Shown: positions 42,186 to 51,789, counted from the first letter of the stretch. The stretch: DNA of 64,000 bases from Stanieria cyanosphaera PCC 7437 (GCF_000317575.1 NC_019748.1:884001-948000); one strand, 5' to 3'. Numbers and translations: made by a program. The notes: generated by a model not told the origin, from the letters alone.

Positions 42186-43871
42186 ATGATTACTGAGAAG
42201 TCGTGGTCATCAATGCAATGGTTTGTGGCTGGAAGTTTATTCCTATTGACTTCTCCTCTAGAAACAAATCCTGTCATGGCACAATCAACTCTTCCTTCTA
42301 CAGATAATCAATTAGATTACGATCGCAACCAGCCTCTATTTCCCCAACTTAAACCAGTACCTCAAACTATTACCGTAGAAAAATTTGAGTTTGTGGGTAA
42401 TACGGTTTTTAGCACAGAAGAGTTAAACCAAATTATTGCTCAATATCAAAATAAACCGATCGCTTTTGTGCAACTATTACAAATAGCCGATCGCATTACT
42501 CAGGCTTATGTTCAAAAAGGCTATATTACTTCTGGAGCTTATATTCCTAGTCAAGAGTTAACTTCGGGAGTAGTCAAAATTCAAATTGTTGAAGGTACTT
42601 TATCCGATATTGATGTCACTGTAGTTAAAGGTCGTTTAAATCCTAATTATATCCGTTCTCGTATTGCTGCTGGTACAACTGAACCTTTAAATCTAAATGA
42701 CTTACAGACATCTTTGCAATTACTACAATTTGATCCTTTAATAGATCGTTTACAAGCTCAATTAATTGCTGGAACTAAACCAGGTACAAATATTCTCAGT
42801 ATAGAAGTAACTGGTGCAGATACTTTTAAGTTTAGTCCGATTTTAAATAATAATCGCAACCCTAGTATTGGTAGTTTTGAAAAAGGTATCCAAATTTCCG
42901 AAGCGAATTTATTCGGTTGGGGAGATCGAGTTAATCTAGCTTACCGTAATACTGAAGGTAGCGATCGCTTTGAAGTGGGTTATCAGTTACCAATCAATGC
43001 TCGCAATGGTTCTGTTGGTTTATCATATAGTGTTTCGGATAACCAAATTATTGAACCACCTTTTGAACAATTAGATATCGAAATAGAGACTCAAGAGTTT
43101 GATTTGACTGTTCGTCAACCAATTCTGCAAACCGCTTCTGCAGATCGAACTCAAGAATTAGCTCTTAGTTTATCTGCTAATCGACGTAATAGTAATTCTC
43201 GTTTACTCGGAGTCAATTTTCCCATTTCTGAAGAAGCTAATCAACAAGGTGAAACTGATATTTCGGCATTGCGTTTTAGTCAGGAATGGTTACAAAGAAG
43301 TCGTCAAGATGTACTTAGTCTGCGTTCACAATTTAATTGGGGAATTGATGCCTTTGATGCGACAGTAAATTCAGATCAACCTGATAGCCGTTTTTTCTCT
43401 TGGCGAGGACAAGCAGTTTATTCTCATTTATTTAATATATCGAGCAATCCTAATCTGATTAATCCTAGTATCTTTCTTCGTTCTGACTTACAATTATCTG
43501 CTACTTCTTTAGTTGCGATCGAACAATTAGGTTTAGGAGGGCAATCTAGTATCAGAGGTTATCGTCAAGATGCCCTGTTAAGCGATAACGGTATTATAGC
43601 TTCTGCCGAAATTAGAGTACCTGTAATTCAAGTTCCTCAATTACAAAGTGCTGTCCAGGTAGTACCTTTTGTTGATTTTGGTAAAGGTTGGAATACTAAG
43701 CGAGAAAATCCCGAAACAACTACCTTAGCTAGTGTTGGTTTAGGCTTGCTTTGGCAATCAGATAATTTTTCCGCTCGTTTAGATTGGGGTATTCCTTTAG
43801 TAGAATTAGAATCAAGTAAAAGAACTTGGCAGGAAAACGGTGTCTATTTCCAATTAAATTCTACCTTTTAA
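42186..43871 (+). CDS. TpsB-type outer-membrane transporter (ShlB/FhaC family)
   Basis: 561 residues from the ATG at 42186; the frame opens at a TTG at 42168. Signal peptide (about 8-33, ending V-M-A-Q), POTRA domain (about 66-140; F-E-F-V-G-N-T-V-F-S-T-E-E-L), a second POTRA-like part and a 16-strand barrel with the conserved loop-6 motif S-S-I-R-G-Y-R-Q-D and a C-terminal aromatic F. These proteins secrete TpsA exoproteins or insert outer-membrane proteins. No TpsA gene is adjacent; the divergent neighbours are the leader-peptide genes. Confidence 0.85.
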   Translation: MITEKSWSSMQWFVAGSLFLLTSPLETNPVMAQSTLPSTDNQLDYDRNQPLFPQLKPVPQTITVEKFEFVGNTVFSTEELNQIIAQYQNKPIAFVQLLQIADRITQAYVQKGYITSGAYIPSQELTSGVVKIQIVEGTLSDIDVTVVKGRLNPNYIRSRIAAGTTEPLNLNDLQTSLQLLQFDPLIDRLQAQLIAGTKPGTNILSIEVTGADTFKFSPILNNNRNPSIGSFEKGIQISEANLFGWGDRVNLAYRNTEGSDRFEVGYQLPINARNGSVGLSYSVSDNQIIEPPFEQLDIEIETQEFDLTVRQPILQTASADRTQELALSLSANRRNSNSRLLGVNFPISEEANQQGETDISALRFSQEWLQRSRQDVLSLRSQFNWGIDAFDATVNSDQPDSRFFSWRGQAVYSHLFNISSNPNLINPSIFLRSDLQLSATSLVAIEQLGLGGQSSIRGYRQDALLSDNGIIASAEIRVPVIQVPQLQSAVQVVPFVDFGKGWNTKRENPETTTLASVGLGLLWQSDNFSARLDWGIPLVELESSKRTWQENGVYFQLNSTF

Positions 43872-43929
43872 TCAAAAAACAGCGCGGAGCAAAGAATTTT
43901 CAAACCTTCGCTTCGCGCAGCCTTCTTAA

Positions 43930-44250
43930 TTAAATACGTGCCAGTGCAGATATTTTAGATAGTGTTTTTGGATTGAGACCTTTCAATTCCTCGTGATGCA
44001 ACCACCCTTGTTTGAGTAATTGGGCAAAAACAAACACCAGAGTAGAATGATCGTAATCATATTTGCCATCTATTTCGTGTCTTTTGGTACTTAATAAATC
44101 ATGTAAATACCATAAATCTTCAAGCTTTGTAATCTGACTAGCTTGTTCGCGAACAATCTTGATTAAGGCTAAAGTTTCTCTTTGATAAGCTTTCTCAAAA
44201 GCTTGTTTCGCTATTTTTTCTTCGGTTTCAGACCATTTAATTTCACTCAC
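43930..44250 (-). CDS. frp: Fluorescence recovery protein
   Basis: 106 residues. Binds the active orange carotenoid protein, removes it from the phycobilisome and returns it to the inactive state. The functional patch is kept: W47, H50, D51 and R57 in L-W-Y-L-H-D-L-L-S-T-K-R-H-E-I-D-G-K-Y-D, equal to W50, H53, D54 and R60 of the Synechocystis protein. Same strand and directly after ocp, with a 133-base spacer that contains an inverted repeat. Confidence 0.93.
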   Translation of the reverse strand: MSEIKWSETEEKIAKQAFEKAYQRETLALIKIVREQASQITKLEDLWYLHDLLSTKRHEIDGKYDYDHSTLVFVFAQLLKQGWLHHEELKGLNPKTLSKISALARI

Positions 44251-44298
44251 TTGTATTATTGACGCTAAACTTTAATATATATATACTTATCTCTATCC

Positions 44299-44374
44299 TA
44301 GTACGAGCTTGCCTTACCTAAAGTCTAACTGGCAGTTTTAGTTAACTTTAAAGTTATAGGATTAGCTCGCACTA
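44299..44374. repeat. Inverted repeat in the ocp-frp spacer
   Basis: TAGTACGAGCT at 44299-44309 and AGCTCGCACTA at 44364-44374 pair with one mismatch around a 54-base loop, just after the ocp stop. It may reduce read-through into frp, or mark a processing site. Confidence 0.45.
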
Positions 44375-44383
44375 GAGTTTCTT

Positions 44384-45343
44384 CTAGCGAACTAGATTAA
44401 GCAACTCTTTAGGAGATGCTAGCAAGTCAATCGCTACAAAGAAAATTTTATTCTCGGAATTGAGCAAAAATCGCCAAGCCATATTCATACCTACGCCTGC
44501 ACCAAACCAAGGAGTTTGAACTTTACCAGTAACCTTGATCTGAGTAAAACCGTCTTCAGCAGGTTCAGCAACACCTCTTTCTGGCATTAATTTGAGGTTT
44601 TGACATTCTTCCCTAAAGAATTTTAATACAGCTTCTTTGCCAACAATGGGTTTTTGGAAAGGAGGTTGGAGCGCACCATCGGAAGCAAACAGTTTAATTA
44701 ACTCATCAAAATCATTGGCATTTAATAAATTCATGTAGCTCAAAACGGTGGAATTATTAATTCCTTCAATTTTGACGCTGGTGCGTTGTGCCATGTCTGT
44801 AGGAGGAACAACTGGTTCAGAAACTTTGGTATATTGACCCAGTTTGTTTTTATCAAACCCCATATCAACTACAGCGTTACGCAAAACTGTGATTTGTTGA
44901 CCAGATTCCATGTCTCTGAGTGCTTGCAACACCGCCGAAGCATTTGCCGAAAGTTTATAGCCTTTGGGAATTGGGGCAACAATACCTTCTTCCATCCATT
45001 GTCCAAGTCGATACCAGAAACCGAGCTTAATATTAGGAGTCCAAGTAGCATAAGTACGACAAATAGGTGTGTCAGCATGATTAGCTAAATCACACATTAC
45101 CTGAGATTGCTCTTGGAAACTCATTTGCTTAATTTCGTTTAATGTATTTTCAGCAAACTGCATATTAGCTGCGCCAGGGGCAGCAACCGTAACAGTTTTG
45201 CCCATTTCTAAATAAGCAAACCAAATCCATGCTAATTGATCTTCAGCACTAAGCTGATTGAATCTAGCGATTGCTGCTGGCACGGCATCAGCAGATAAAG
45301 TATTTGGAAAAATGCCACGGGCTGAATCGATAGTAAAAGGCAT
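44384..45343 (-). CDS. ocp: Orange carotenoid protein
   Basis: 319 residues. Blue-light photoreceptor and quencher: binds a ketocarotenoid, docks to phycobilisomes in strong light and dissipates energy. N-terminal helical domain (about 15-165) and C-terminal NTF2-like domain (about 195-315). Key residues are all present: Y44, W110 and R155 in the N-domain; Y203 and W290, the carotenoid-ketone H-bond pair (Y201/W288 in Synechocystis), and E246 of the domain-bridging salt bridge with R155. With frp downstream it is of the FRP-regulated OCP1 type. Confidence 0.96.
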   Translation of the reverse strand: MPFTIDSARGIFPNTLSADAVPAAIARFNQLSAEDQLAWIWFAYLEMGKTVTVAAPGAANMQFAENTLNEIKQMSFQEQSQVMCDLANHADTPICRTYATWTPNIKLGFWYRLGQWMEEGIVAPIPKGYKLSANASAVLQALRDMESGQQITVLRNAVVDMGFDKNKLGQYTKVSEPVVPPTDMAQRTSVKIEGINNSTVLSYMNLLNANDFDELIKLFASDGALQPPFQKPIVGKEAVLKFFREECQNLKLMPERGVAEPAEDGFTQIKVTGKVQTPWFGAGVGMNMAWRFLLNSENKIFFVAIDLLASPKELLNLVR

Positions 45344-45442
45344 GAATGTTCCTCAGCTAAATTTCACTCTTCTTATTGTAAACATATATTGCAAAAAAAT
45401 AATTTTTGTTAAGGAAAATGTAATTATTAGCTTTTTACTATT

Positions 45443-45477
45443 AAAACGAACCTCGGCTTTTGGTCGAGGTTCGTTTT
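45443..45477. terminator. Orphan bidirectional terminator-like hairpin
   Basis: Perfect 13-base stem: AAAACGAACCTCG (45443-45455) with CGAGGTTCGTTTT (45465-45477), loop GCTTTTGGT, T/A tracts on both sides. It stands between the starts of ocp (minus) and the methyltransferase (plus), so it ends no known gene. It may end a small RNA. Confidence 0.7.
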
Positions 45478-45622
45478 AAGTATGCTCTAACTAAAATTTC
45501 AGCCTACGTTGAGTAATTTAGATAAATTTAAAAAAAAACACGGTCTTTAAAGCTCATGCTTGACAGATAAGCATATATAGCTAAACTGGTACTAATAAAA
45601 AGTTTCGATTGGGAAACTAACA

Positions 45623-47053
45623 GTGAGTACCTATATAAGCATAAAGGACGCTTCTCTGCAACTTAAAATTAGTGAACAGCAAGTTAGAACCCTTTGCAGA
45701 CAAGGAAAAATAATTGCTGAAAAAATAGGCAATACATGGATAGTCGATCAAAAAAGCCTGAATAAATATGGACTACTATCAGCCCATAGAGTAGCTGAGG
45801 ATCGCCCATCTTATAATGTCAATATTCAAGAGCAACAAAAACCAATTGCTTTAAGTTTTTTTTCTGGTGCAATGGGTTTGGATTTGGGCATTGAAAAAGC
45901 TGGATTTAACATTCGCCTTGCTTGTGAAGTAGATAAGTTTTGTAGACAAACAATCACTATAAATAGACCAAATACTGCTTTATTAGGCGATATCAATAAT
46001 TATGAACCAGATGACGTTTTGAAAGCTGCAAGACTTACGAGTCAAGATGATATTGATTTAATTGTTGGAGGACCTCCATGCCAAGCGTTTAGTACGGCTG
46101 GCAAAAGAAAAGCTTTTCATGACGAGCGAGGAAATGTTTTTTTAAAATATATTGATCTAGCACTATCGCTCAAGCCTCAATACTTGGTTATTGAAAATGT
46201 CAGAGGTTTGTTGTCTTGCCCATTAAAACAGAGAAATTACAATCGAAGAGGAGATATATCTTCATATTTTTCAGAAGATGAACTGAAAGGAAGCGCACTA
46301 AACTTTATCATTAACAAATTAAAAAAATTTGGTTATGCCTACTCTTTCAATTTATATAATGCAGCAAATTTTGGAACTCCTCAGACAAGAGAACGAATCA
46401 TAATTCTTTGCGCTAGAAATGGAAAAACACCGCCTTTTTTAACCCCAACTCATTCAGAAAATGGTGAATATGGATTATCAAAGTGGAAAACATTAGAATC
46501 TTGCATTAAAAATATCGATAAACACGACCATCTAAATTTTCCAGAAAAACGATTAAAGTACTATAAAATACTAAATTCTGGACAAAATTGGCGTAATTTG
46601 CCTAAAGAATTACAAAAAGAGGCAATGGGTAAATCCTATTATTTAGGAGGTGGAAAAACAGGTTTTTTGCGAAGATTAGCTTGGGATAAACCATCTCCCA
46701 CCTTAGTAACACATCCTGCCATGCCCGCGACAGATTTAGCTCATCCCGAAGAAGATAGACCATTATCCATCCAAGAATACAAGCGAATACAAGAGTTTCC
46801 CGATCATTGGGAACTTGCAGGTCCACTTATTCAACAATATAAACAAGTAGGAAACGCTGTTCCTGTTAGTCTGGGTTTAGCAGTAGGCAAGTTAATTATC
46901 AACTTAATTAATGATGTTGAAGTAATCCAGTTTAATGATTTTAAGTTTTCTCGCTACCAGAATACCAATCATGTAGATTGGGAAAAACAATTTTTGCAAC
47001 AACTAGAAAAAAACAAAAACAATTATGAACAACAAGAGCTTGTTTTTCGATAA
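45623..47053 (+). CDS. DNA (cytosine-5) methyltransferase of a type II R-M system
   Basis: 476 residues. N-terminal helix-turn-helix like excisionase/MerR folds (1-50; S-I-K-D-A-S-L-Q-L-K-I-S-E-Q-Q-V-R), then a C5 methyltransferase: motif I F-S-G-A-M-G-L-D-L-G, catalytic P-P-C-Q (Cys153), E-N-V at 191-193, Q-T-R-E-R-I-I-I-L and motif X G-N-A-V-P. It methylates cytosine within the site cut by the neighbouring endonuclease. The HTH may regulate its own expression. GTG start at 45623. Convergent with the endonuclease gene, 25 bases apart. Confidence 0.9.
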   Translation: MSTYISIKDASLQLKISEQQVRTLCRQGKIIAEKIGNTWIVDQKSLNKYGLLSAHRVAEDRPSYNVNIQEQQKPIALSFFSGAMGLDLGIEKAGFNIRLACEVDKFCRQTITINRPNTALLGDINNYEPDDVLKAARLTSQDDIDLIVGGPPCQAFSTAGKRKAFHDERGNVFLKYIDLALSLKPQYLVIENVRGLLSCPLKQRNYNRRGDISSYFSEDELKGSALNFIINKLKKFGYAYSFNLYNAANFGTPQTRERIIILCARNGKTPPFLTPTHSENGEYGLSKWKTLESCIKNIDKHDHLNFPEKRLKYYKILNSGQNWRNLPKELQKEAMGKSYYLGGGKTGFLRRLAWDKPSPTLVTHPAMPATDLAHPEEDRPLSIQEYKRIQEFPDHWELAGPLIQQYKQVGNAVPVSLGLAVGKLIINLINDVEVIQFNDFKFSRYQNTNHVDWEKQFLQQLEKNKNNYEQQELVFR

Positions 47054-47078
47054 TTCTATGATTGAGAGAAGTTTTTTC

Positions 47079-47777
47079 TTACTTATTTAATCTTGCTTTT
47101 TCTTCTTTTAAATATTTCTCAACAAAAGCAACAAAACCCGATTCTGAAAGATTGTAACCCTGCATTAGTTCTGGTAAATTATCCCAGTTTGTTCCCCCTT
47201 TTTTGGAAAATGAGCGAAACCATTTCTGAATTTCAGTTCCGTTCCGTATTGCACTGCTAGAGGAATTTTCAGTATTGTCTCTATTTTTAATTTGTAAAAC
47301 TAGCCATTTTCCATTTTTATCTTTGCTAATAAAATCAATAGCTTTAATAAAATCACCACAACACCAATGCCAACCTTGTTTTCGTAAGACAGAGTCTAAA
47401 TATCTTTCCAGAAGTGCGCCAACACAATTTTCCGCACACATAGAGTGCTGGTGTTCTACTTTAATTTTTTCACATTGTTCGGCAGAATAACCATAAGCTT
47501 GCTGCATTACAATGCTTATCATTTCATCAGGTATTGTTCCAGGTTCAGCAGGAAAGTCTGACTTTCTAAATCCATTTAAAAACTTTTCAGCCAGAACCTT
47601 TAAATCATTTTGATCGGTAACACTTGGTTTATTTCTTGACCTCCAAGATAATCTATCTGGGTTATCGTATAAAAACCTGCAAATCTCAATAAATGCTACA
47701 TCTAGTCCTTGTTCTTTTGGATTATCAGTTAGAAATTCGGCAACGGTCTTTTTGACCAATTCTTCGTCAAAACTCAA
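47079..47777 (-). CDS. Type II restriction endonuclease, SinI-like
   Basis: 232 residues. Size, position beside a C5 methyltransferase and the pattern of conserved Cys/His (E-H-Q-H-S-M-C-A-E-N-C-V-G-A-L-L-E-R-Y-L) plus K-W-L-V-L-Q-I-K-N-R-D (PD-(D/E)XK-type E/Q-x-K core) fit the SinI endonuclease family, which cuts G^GWCC. The specificity is inferred by family only. It faces the methyltransferase tail to tail. Confidence 0.68.
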   Translation of the reverse strand: MSFDEELVKKTVAEFLTDNPKEQGLDVAFIEICRFLYDNPDRLSWRSRNKPSVTDQNDLKVLAEKFLNGFRKSDFPAEPGTIPDEMISIVMQQAYGYSAEQCEKIKVEHQHSMCAENCVGALLERYLDSVLRKQGWHWCCGDFIKAIDFISKDKNGKWLVLQIKNRDNTENSSSSAIRNGTEIQKWFRSFSKKGGTNWDNLPELMQGYNLSESGFVAFVEKYLKEEKARLNK

Positions 47778-47836
47778 TGATTACTCCTTCGTTAAATTGA
47801 TCGTCTGCAACAATGTAAGTTTGAATTAAAGTCAGT

Positions 47837-49129
47837 TTAAAGCACTCTTAAGATACTGGGAATGCTATCAATTGCTTCTAAACTACTTATTTCTGCTAAA
47901 GCATGACGGAAATTACCTTCTTTAACATCATGAGTAACCACTACAATTTCTGCTAATTTGTTTTGAAAACCAATTTGAACGACTGACTCTAAACTAACAT
48001 TATGATTACCAAAGGCTGTTCCCAAATGACCAATTACCCCTGGAAGATCTTGAGATAAAAAACGAGCATAAAAACGACTTTCAATCTCTTCTATTGTGGT
48101 TAAACTACAAAAATGTTGATGAGAACAACCTAACAGTGGATCGAGACTTTTGTTTTTACCGCTACTTTTAAGCAGACCAACAATATTAACAATATCTGAC
48201 ACAACCGCACTAGCTGTAGCACCAGCACCAGCACCGGGACCAAAAAACATCACCTGTCCCAAAGGTTCACCTTCTACCAAGATGGCATTATAGACATCAT
48301 TAATATTGGCAAGAGGATGAGTTTTTGGTACAAGGGTAGGATGAACTCTGACTTCTAAAGAATCGTGTTGAGCGTGGATTTTTGCGATCGCTAGTAATTT
48401 AATCACAAATCCTAATTTATCTGCATAACTGATATCTGTAGCACTAACGTTGCGAATTCCTTCACAAGAAATGTCTTCTCGTTTGACTCGGTCTCCAAAG
48501 GCTATTGTTGCTAAGATGCCAATTTTATCGGCTGCGTCTAAACCATCAACATCAGCAGTAGGATCGGCTTCCGCATAACCAAGTTGTTGTGCTTCGGCAA
48601 GTACTTCGGCAAAATCTGCTCCTGCGGTGGTCATTTTGGTCAAAATGTAATTAGTTGTACCATTAACTATCCCAATTACACTCTTAATTCGATTAACACC
48701 TAAAGACTGTTTGAGGGGTTTAATAATCGGAATTCCACCACCGACAGCAGCTTCTAATAAAACATATACTCCTGCTTGATTAGCTGCGGTATAAATTTCA
48801 TCGCCATAACGAGCAATCACAGCTTTATTAGCTGTAACGACGTGTTTACCTTCAGCAATAGCTTTGAGTATTAGTGTCCGCGCTGGTTCTAATCCCCCGA
48901 TTAATTCTACGACTATATCAATTTCGGGGTCAGTAACAATTTTTTCTAAATCTGTGGTGAAAATTTCCGTAGGTAATTGTACATTTCTCGGTTTATCTAG
49001 CGATCGCACGCCGACTTGTTTAATTTCGATTTCTTGTAGGAGAGAATTCCGTCCTTGAGTATCAAGCAGAATCTCTGCGGTACCTGTTCCTACTGTGCCT
49101 AATCCTAGTAAACCAATCTTAAAAGTCAC
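47837..49129 (-). CDS. hom: Homoserine dehydrogenase
   Basis: NAD(P)H-dependent reduction of aspartate semialdehyde to homoserine, branch point to threonine and methionine. 430 residues: Rossmann domain (G-L-G-T-V-G-T-G near residue 8), catalytic domain with A-A-V-G-G-G-I-P-I-I and N-G-T-T-N-Y-I-L-T-K-M, E-A-D-P-T-A-D-V-D-G-x-D-A-A, K-linked dimer part, and a C-terminal ACT domain (about 350-430) for threonine feedback. Normal length for the single-function enzyme. Confidence 0.95.
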   Translation of the reverse strand: MTFKIGLLGLGTVGTGTAEILLDTQGRNSLLQEIEIKQVGVRSLDKPRNVQLPTEIFTTDLEKIVTDPEIDIVVELIGGLEPARTLILKAIAEGKHVVTANKAVIARYGDEIYTAANQAGVYVLLEAAVGGGIPIIKPLKQSLGVNRIKSVIGIVNGTTNYILTKMTTAGADFAEVLAEAQQLGYAEADPTADVDGLDAADKIGILATIAFGDRVKREDISCEGIRNVSATDISYADKLGFVIKLLAIAKIHAQHDSLEVRVHPTLVPKTHPLANINDVYNAILVEGEPLGQVMFFGPGAGAGATASAVVSDIVNIVGLLKSSGKNKSLDPLLGCSHQHFCSLTTIEEIESRFYARFLSQDLPGVIGHLGTAFGNHNVSLESVVQIGFQNKLAEIVVVTHDVKEGNFRHALAEISSLEAIDSIPSILRVL

Positions 49130-49195
49130 GATTCTTGTTTAGACTTTAACTGTACTTTATCTAGATTAGCTGCAAAGGGTCAGATATAGAAGTAA

Positions 49196-49300
49196 AAAGT
49201 AACAAGTAAAAAGTAGAAAGTACAATAATTAACCACTGGTAACTGATAACTGTTCATTGTTGATGGTTGATTGATAACTGGTAACTGGTAACTGAATAAC
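49196..49300. repeat. Short tandem heptamer-like repeats
   Basis: AAGTAAC/AAGTAAA units followed by TAACTGG/TAACTGA units in the hom upstream spacer. STRR-type low-complexity repeats as at 24506 and 25381. Confidence 0.55.
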
Positions 49301-49304
49301 TGAT

Positions 49305-49790
49305 TTAATTGGTTTGTGTGATTTTAACTCGGTAATTATTAACTGAGTTTTCTTGATAAGAACCGATCCAAATTTTATAATTTCCTGGTTGCCATTGACC
49401 TTCTATAGAAGGGTTAGTACTATCTGAATCATCATTACACCAAATTCCACCAGGCCCTTTAACCAGAATAGTTGTATCTACAGGACTTTCTACTTCTATC
49501 TTGAGATAATCAAAAAAAGAATTGAGCGTCAAAGTATAGTTGGGTTCATGGTTAACAAAACCGTCACAGTAACCTGTAGCAGTTTCTTCGATTCTAACTA
49601 CATCTCTGGCTGAAATTGAACCATTACTAACGCCTTCAAAGGTTAAAGGATTAGGGACAAATTGATTATTTATAGTAATATTTTTGACCGAAGTTTGAGC
49701 ATATATTGGGTTTATACTGATAAAATTAACAATTAAACCAATCCCTACAGACAAAGAAATTTTGCTAACTTCTGTTAACTGTTTAATCAT
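49305..49790 (-). CDS. Secreted hypothetical protein, beta-sandwich type
   Basis: 161 residues. Signal peptide (about 1-32, ending I-Y-A-Q), mature part with N-N-Q-F-V-P-N-P-L-T-F-E-G-V-S-N-G, T-G-Y-C-D-G-F, and L-V-K-G-P-G-G-I-W-C-N-D-D-S-D and W-Q-P-G-N-Y-K-I-W-I-G-S-Y. The last block is typical of pre-peptidase C-terminal-like beta domains seen in many cyanobacterial secreted proteins. Two Cys may form a disulfide. Function unknown. Confidence 0.7.
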   Translation of the reverse strand: MIKQLTEVSKISLSVGIGLIVNFISINPIYAQTSVKNITINNQFVPNPLTFEGVSNGSISARDVVRIEETATGYCDGFVNHEPNYTLTLNSFFDYLKIEVESPVDTTILVKGPGGIWCNDDSDSTNPSIEGQWQPGNYKIWIGSYQENSVNNYRVKITQTN

Positions 49791-50147
49791 CCCGTCCTAG
49801 TGTTTTGAGTGCTTTAAAAGATTATCTTTTGAGCAGTTAGACTATTGTTTCGACGTTATCATGATTACAGTTGTTCCTCGCTAAAACTAAGTTTCTTTTT
49901 ATACTCGATAGTTACTGAGCTATTAAAACTGGGGAATGGGAATTAGATAATTAATTGATTGTCCTTTCCCGATTCCCTTTCAATTCAGGTTTATACCTTA
50001 CGACCAAAATCATTATACAACGCCTGAAACCCTCGCTATATAAAGATTGTTTATCAAAATTGTACACTTGTGTCCGATAAACCCAGTCCCGATTTTCATC
50101 CCGACGCTGATGCTTCGCATACAGCGCGGGACTTCCCGTCGGTATAG
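49791..50147. other. Spacer with gltX terminator and a REP-like hairpin
   Basis: No gene. Holds the terminator-like stem at 49926-49977 and a GC-rich hairpin at 50099-50127 (CCCG-A-CGCTG / CAGCG-CGGG) just after the gltX stop. Confidence 0.5.
49926..49977 (-). terminator. Terminator-like hairpin downstream of gltX
   Basis: On the minus strand GGGAATCGGGAA pairs with TTCCCATTCCC around a 20+ base loop, then CAGTTTTAATAG. About 170 bases past the gltX stop. Confidence 0.5.
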
Positions 50148-51596
50148 TTAAATTTTGCTCAATGTCTGTTGTAGACGAATTCGATCTAGACCTTTCTGAT
50201 TTAATAATAACCAGGATTGAATCAGATCGGGCCCGTGCAATTCTCCTGTTAAACCAGCCCGAAGCGATCGCATGACTAAACCTTTTTTAACTTTATGAGT
50301 TTTAGTTAGTTGATTAACGATGTTTTTGGCTTCTGCTTCTGATAAAGCATTAGTAAAATTAATCGTTTCTAACAGTTCTTGCAGTAGCGGTTTAACTTCA
50401 TCTTGTTTAAGAAAATCAAGAGCTTCTTGGCTATATTCAACAGATTCGCCAAATAATAACTTACTTTCTTTAACTGCATCAGTTAGACGAGTAAGACTCG
50501 GAGCAATCATTGCGGTTAAACTTTCTAACCAAGGATGATCTGTATCAAGATTAATTTCGTATCCACCTTCTTGCCAATAGGGAACTAATAACTCTACTAA
50601 CTTATCTGGGGGCATTTGATGAAGATATTGGCTGTTAATCCAATCTAATTTTGCCCAATCAAATTTTGCACCTGCTTTATTAACTCGATCTAAACTGAAT
50701 TGTTCGGCTGCTTGGGACAATGTAAAAATCTCTTCGGTAGAATCTGGAGGAGTCCAACCTAACAAAGACATATAATTTGCCATAGCTTCGGGTAAAAAGC
50801 CCATTTTCCGAAAATCATCGATGGAAGTTACTCCATCTCTTTTAGAAAGTTTGCGTCCATCTTGATTCAAAATCAAGGGTGTATGAGCAAATTCTGGTAC
50901 TTTTACGCCCATTGCTTCATAAAGCAAAATTTGTTTAGCTGTATTGGCAATATGATCTTCACCACGAATAACATGGGTAATTTCCATATCGATATCATCG
51001 ACCACTACCGCTAAGTTATACAAAGGTTGTCCAAAAGCTTGATCACCTTCGGCTGCACGAGCTACAACCATATCACCACCGAGATCGCTACCTTTCCACC
51101 TAACTTCATCCCTGATTAAATCGTGCCAAACAATTTCGCGATGATCATCAATTTTAAATCTGATGACAGGTTTACGTCCTTCGGCTTCATAAGCTGCGAT
51201 TTGCTCTGAGGTAAGATTACGGTGACGATTATCATAACGCGGTGCAAGTCCCTTAGTTTTTTGTTCTTCCCGCATTTGTTCTAATTCTTCGGGAGTACAA
51301 TAGCAGCGATAGGCTAAATCTTTGTCTAACAAAGTCTGGATAGCTTGTTGATAACGATCTAAGCGTTGGGTTTGAAAAAAAGGACCTTCATCCCAGTTTA
51401 AACCAAGCCATTTTAGTCCTGATTGAATATTCTCAGTATACTCCTGACGCGATCGCGCTTCATCTGTATCTTCAATTCGTAAAATAAACTTACCTTTTTG
51501 ATTGTGAGCAAATAACCAGTTAAACACAGCAGTCCTTGCTGTCCCGATATGTAAATTTCCTGTTGGGGAAGGAGCGATCCTAACTCTAACCGTCAC
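50148..51596 (-). CDS. gltX: Glutamyl-tRNA synthetase
   Basis: Class I synthetase, 482 residues. HIGH-type motif in [12 protein letters not shown] near residue 9 and KMSKS-type K-L-S-K-R-D-G; C-terminal anticodon-binding helical cage from about 330. In cyanobacteria the enzyme is usually non-discriminating and also charges tRNA-Gln with Glu for transamidation; a tRNA-Gln gene lies 194 bases upstream in the opposite orientation. Typical length. Confidence 0.96.
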   Translation of the reverse strand: MTVRVRIAPSPTGNLHIGTARTAVFNWLFAHNQKGKFILRIEDTDEARSRQEYTENIQSGLKWLGLNWDEGPFFQTQRLDRYQQAIQTLLDKDLAYRCYCTPEELEQMREEQKTKGLAPRYDNRHRNLTSEQIAAYEAEGRKPVIRFKIDDHREIVWHDLIRDEVRWKGSDLGGDMVVARAAEGDQAFGQPLYNLAVVVDDIDMEITHVIRGEDHIANTAKQILLYEAMGVKVPEFAHTPLILNQDGRKLSKRDGVTSIDDFRKMGFLPEAMANYMSLLGWTPPDSTEEIFTLSQAAEQFSLDRVNKAGAKFDWAKLDWINSQYLHQMPPDKLVELLVPYWQEGGYEINLDTDHPWLESLTAMIAPSLTRLTDAVKESKLLFGESVEYSQEALDFLKQDEVKPLLQELLETINFTNALSEAEAKNIVNQLTKTHKVKKGLVMRSLRAGLTGELHGPDLIQSWLLLNQKGLDRIRLQQTLSKI

Positions 51597-51740
51597 AAAA
51601 CACCTCTGATTAAAAATTAATGGTTTATTGATGTGCAGTTCCCTATTTTAACGAGGGAACGCCCATAACATTTCTCTAACCATTTCTTTGCTCAAAGTTT
51701 TGGTGTACTGCAATACTAGGAATGAAAATAAAGAAAATAC

Positions 51741-51771
51741 TTGACAAATTTGGTGAATAAACTGCTAATAT
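51741..51771 (+). promoter_or_regulatory. Sigma-70-type promoter of tRNA-Gln
   Basis: TTGACA at 51741-51746 and TAATAT at 51766-51771 (spacer 19; CTAATA shifts it to 18). Start of transcription would be about 51778, 12 bases before the tRNA. Confidence 0.55.
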
Positions 51772-51789
51772 ATTTAAGGCATTCTGAAT

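Noticed and set aside
42077-42277. Minus-strand frame of 66 codons before the TpsB gene
   Set aside because: It overlaps the TpsB start in antisense and lacks the leader motif of the peptide family.
45258-45479. Plus-strand frame of 73 codons opposite the ocp start
   Set aside because: It runs antisense through the ocp N-terminus and through the orphan hairpin; no Shine-Dalgarno.
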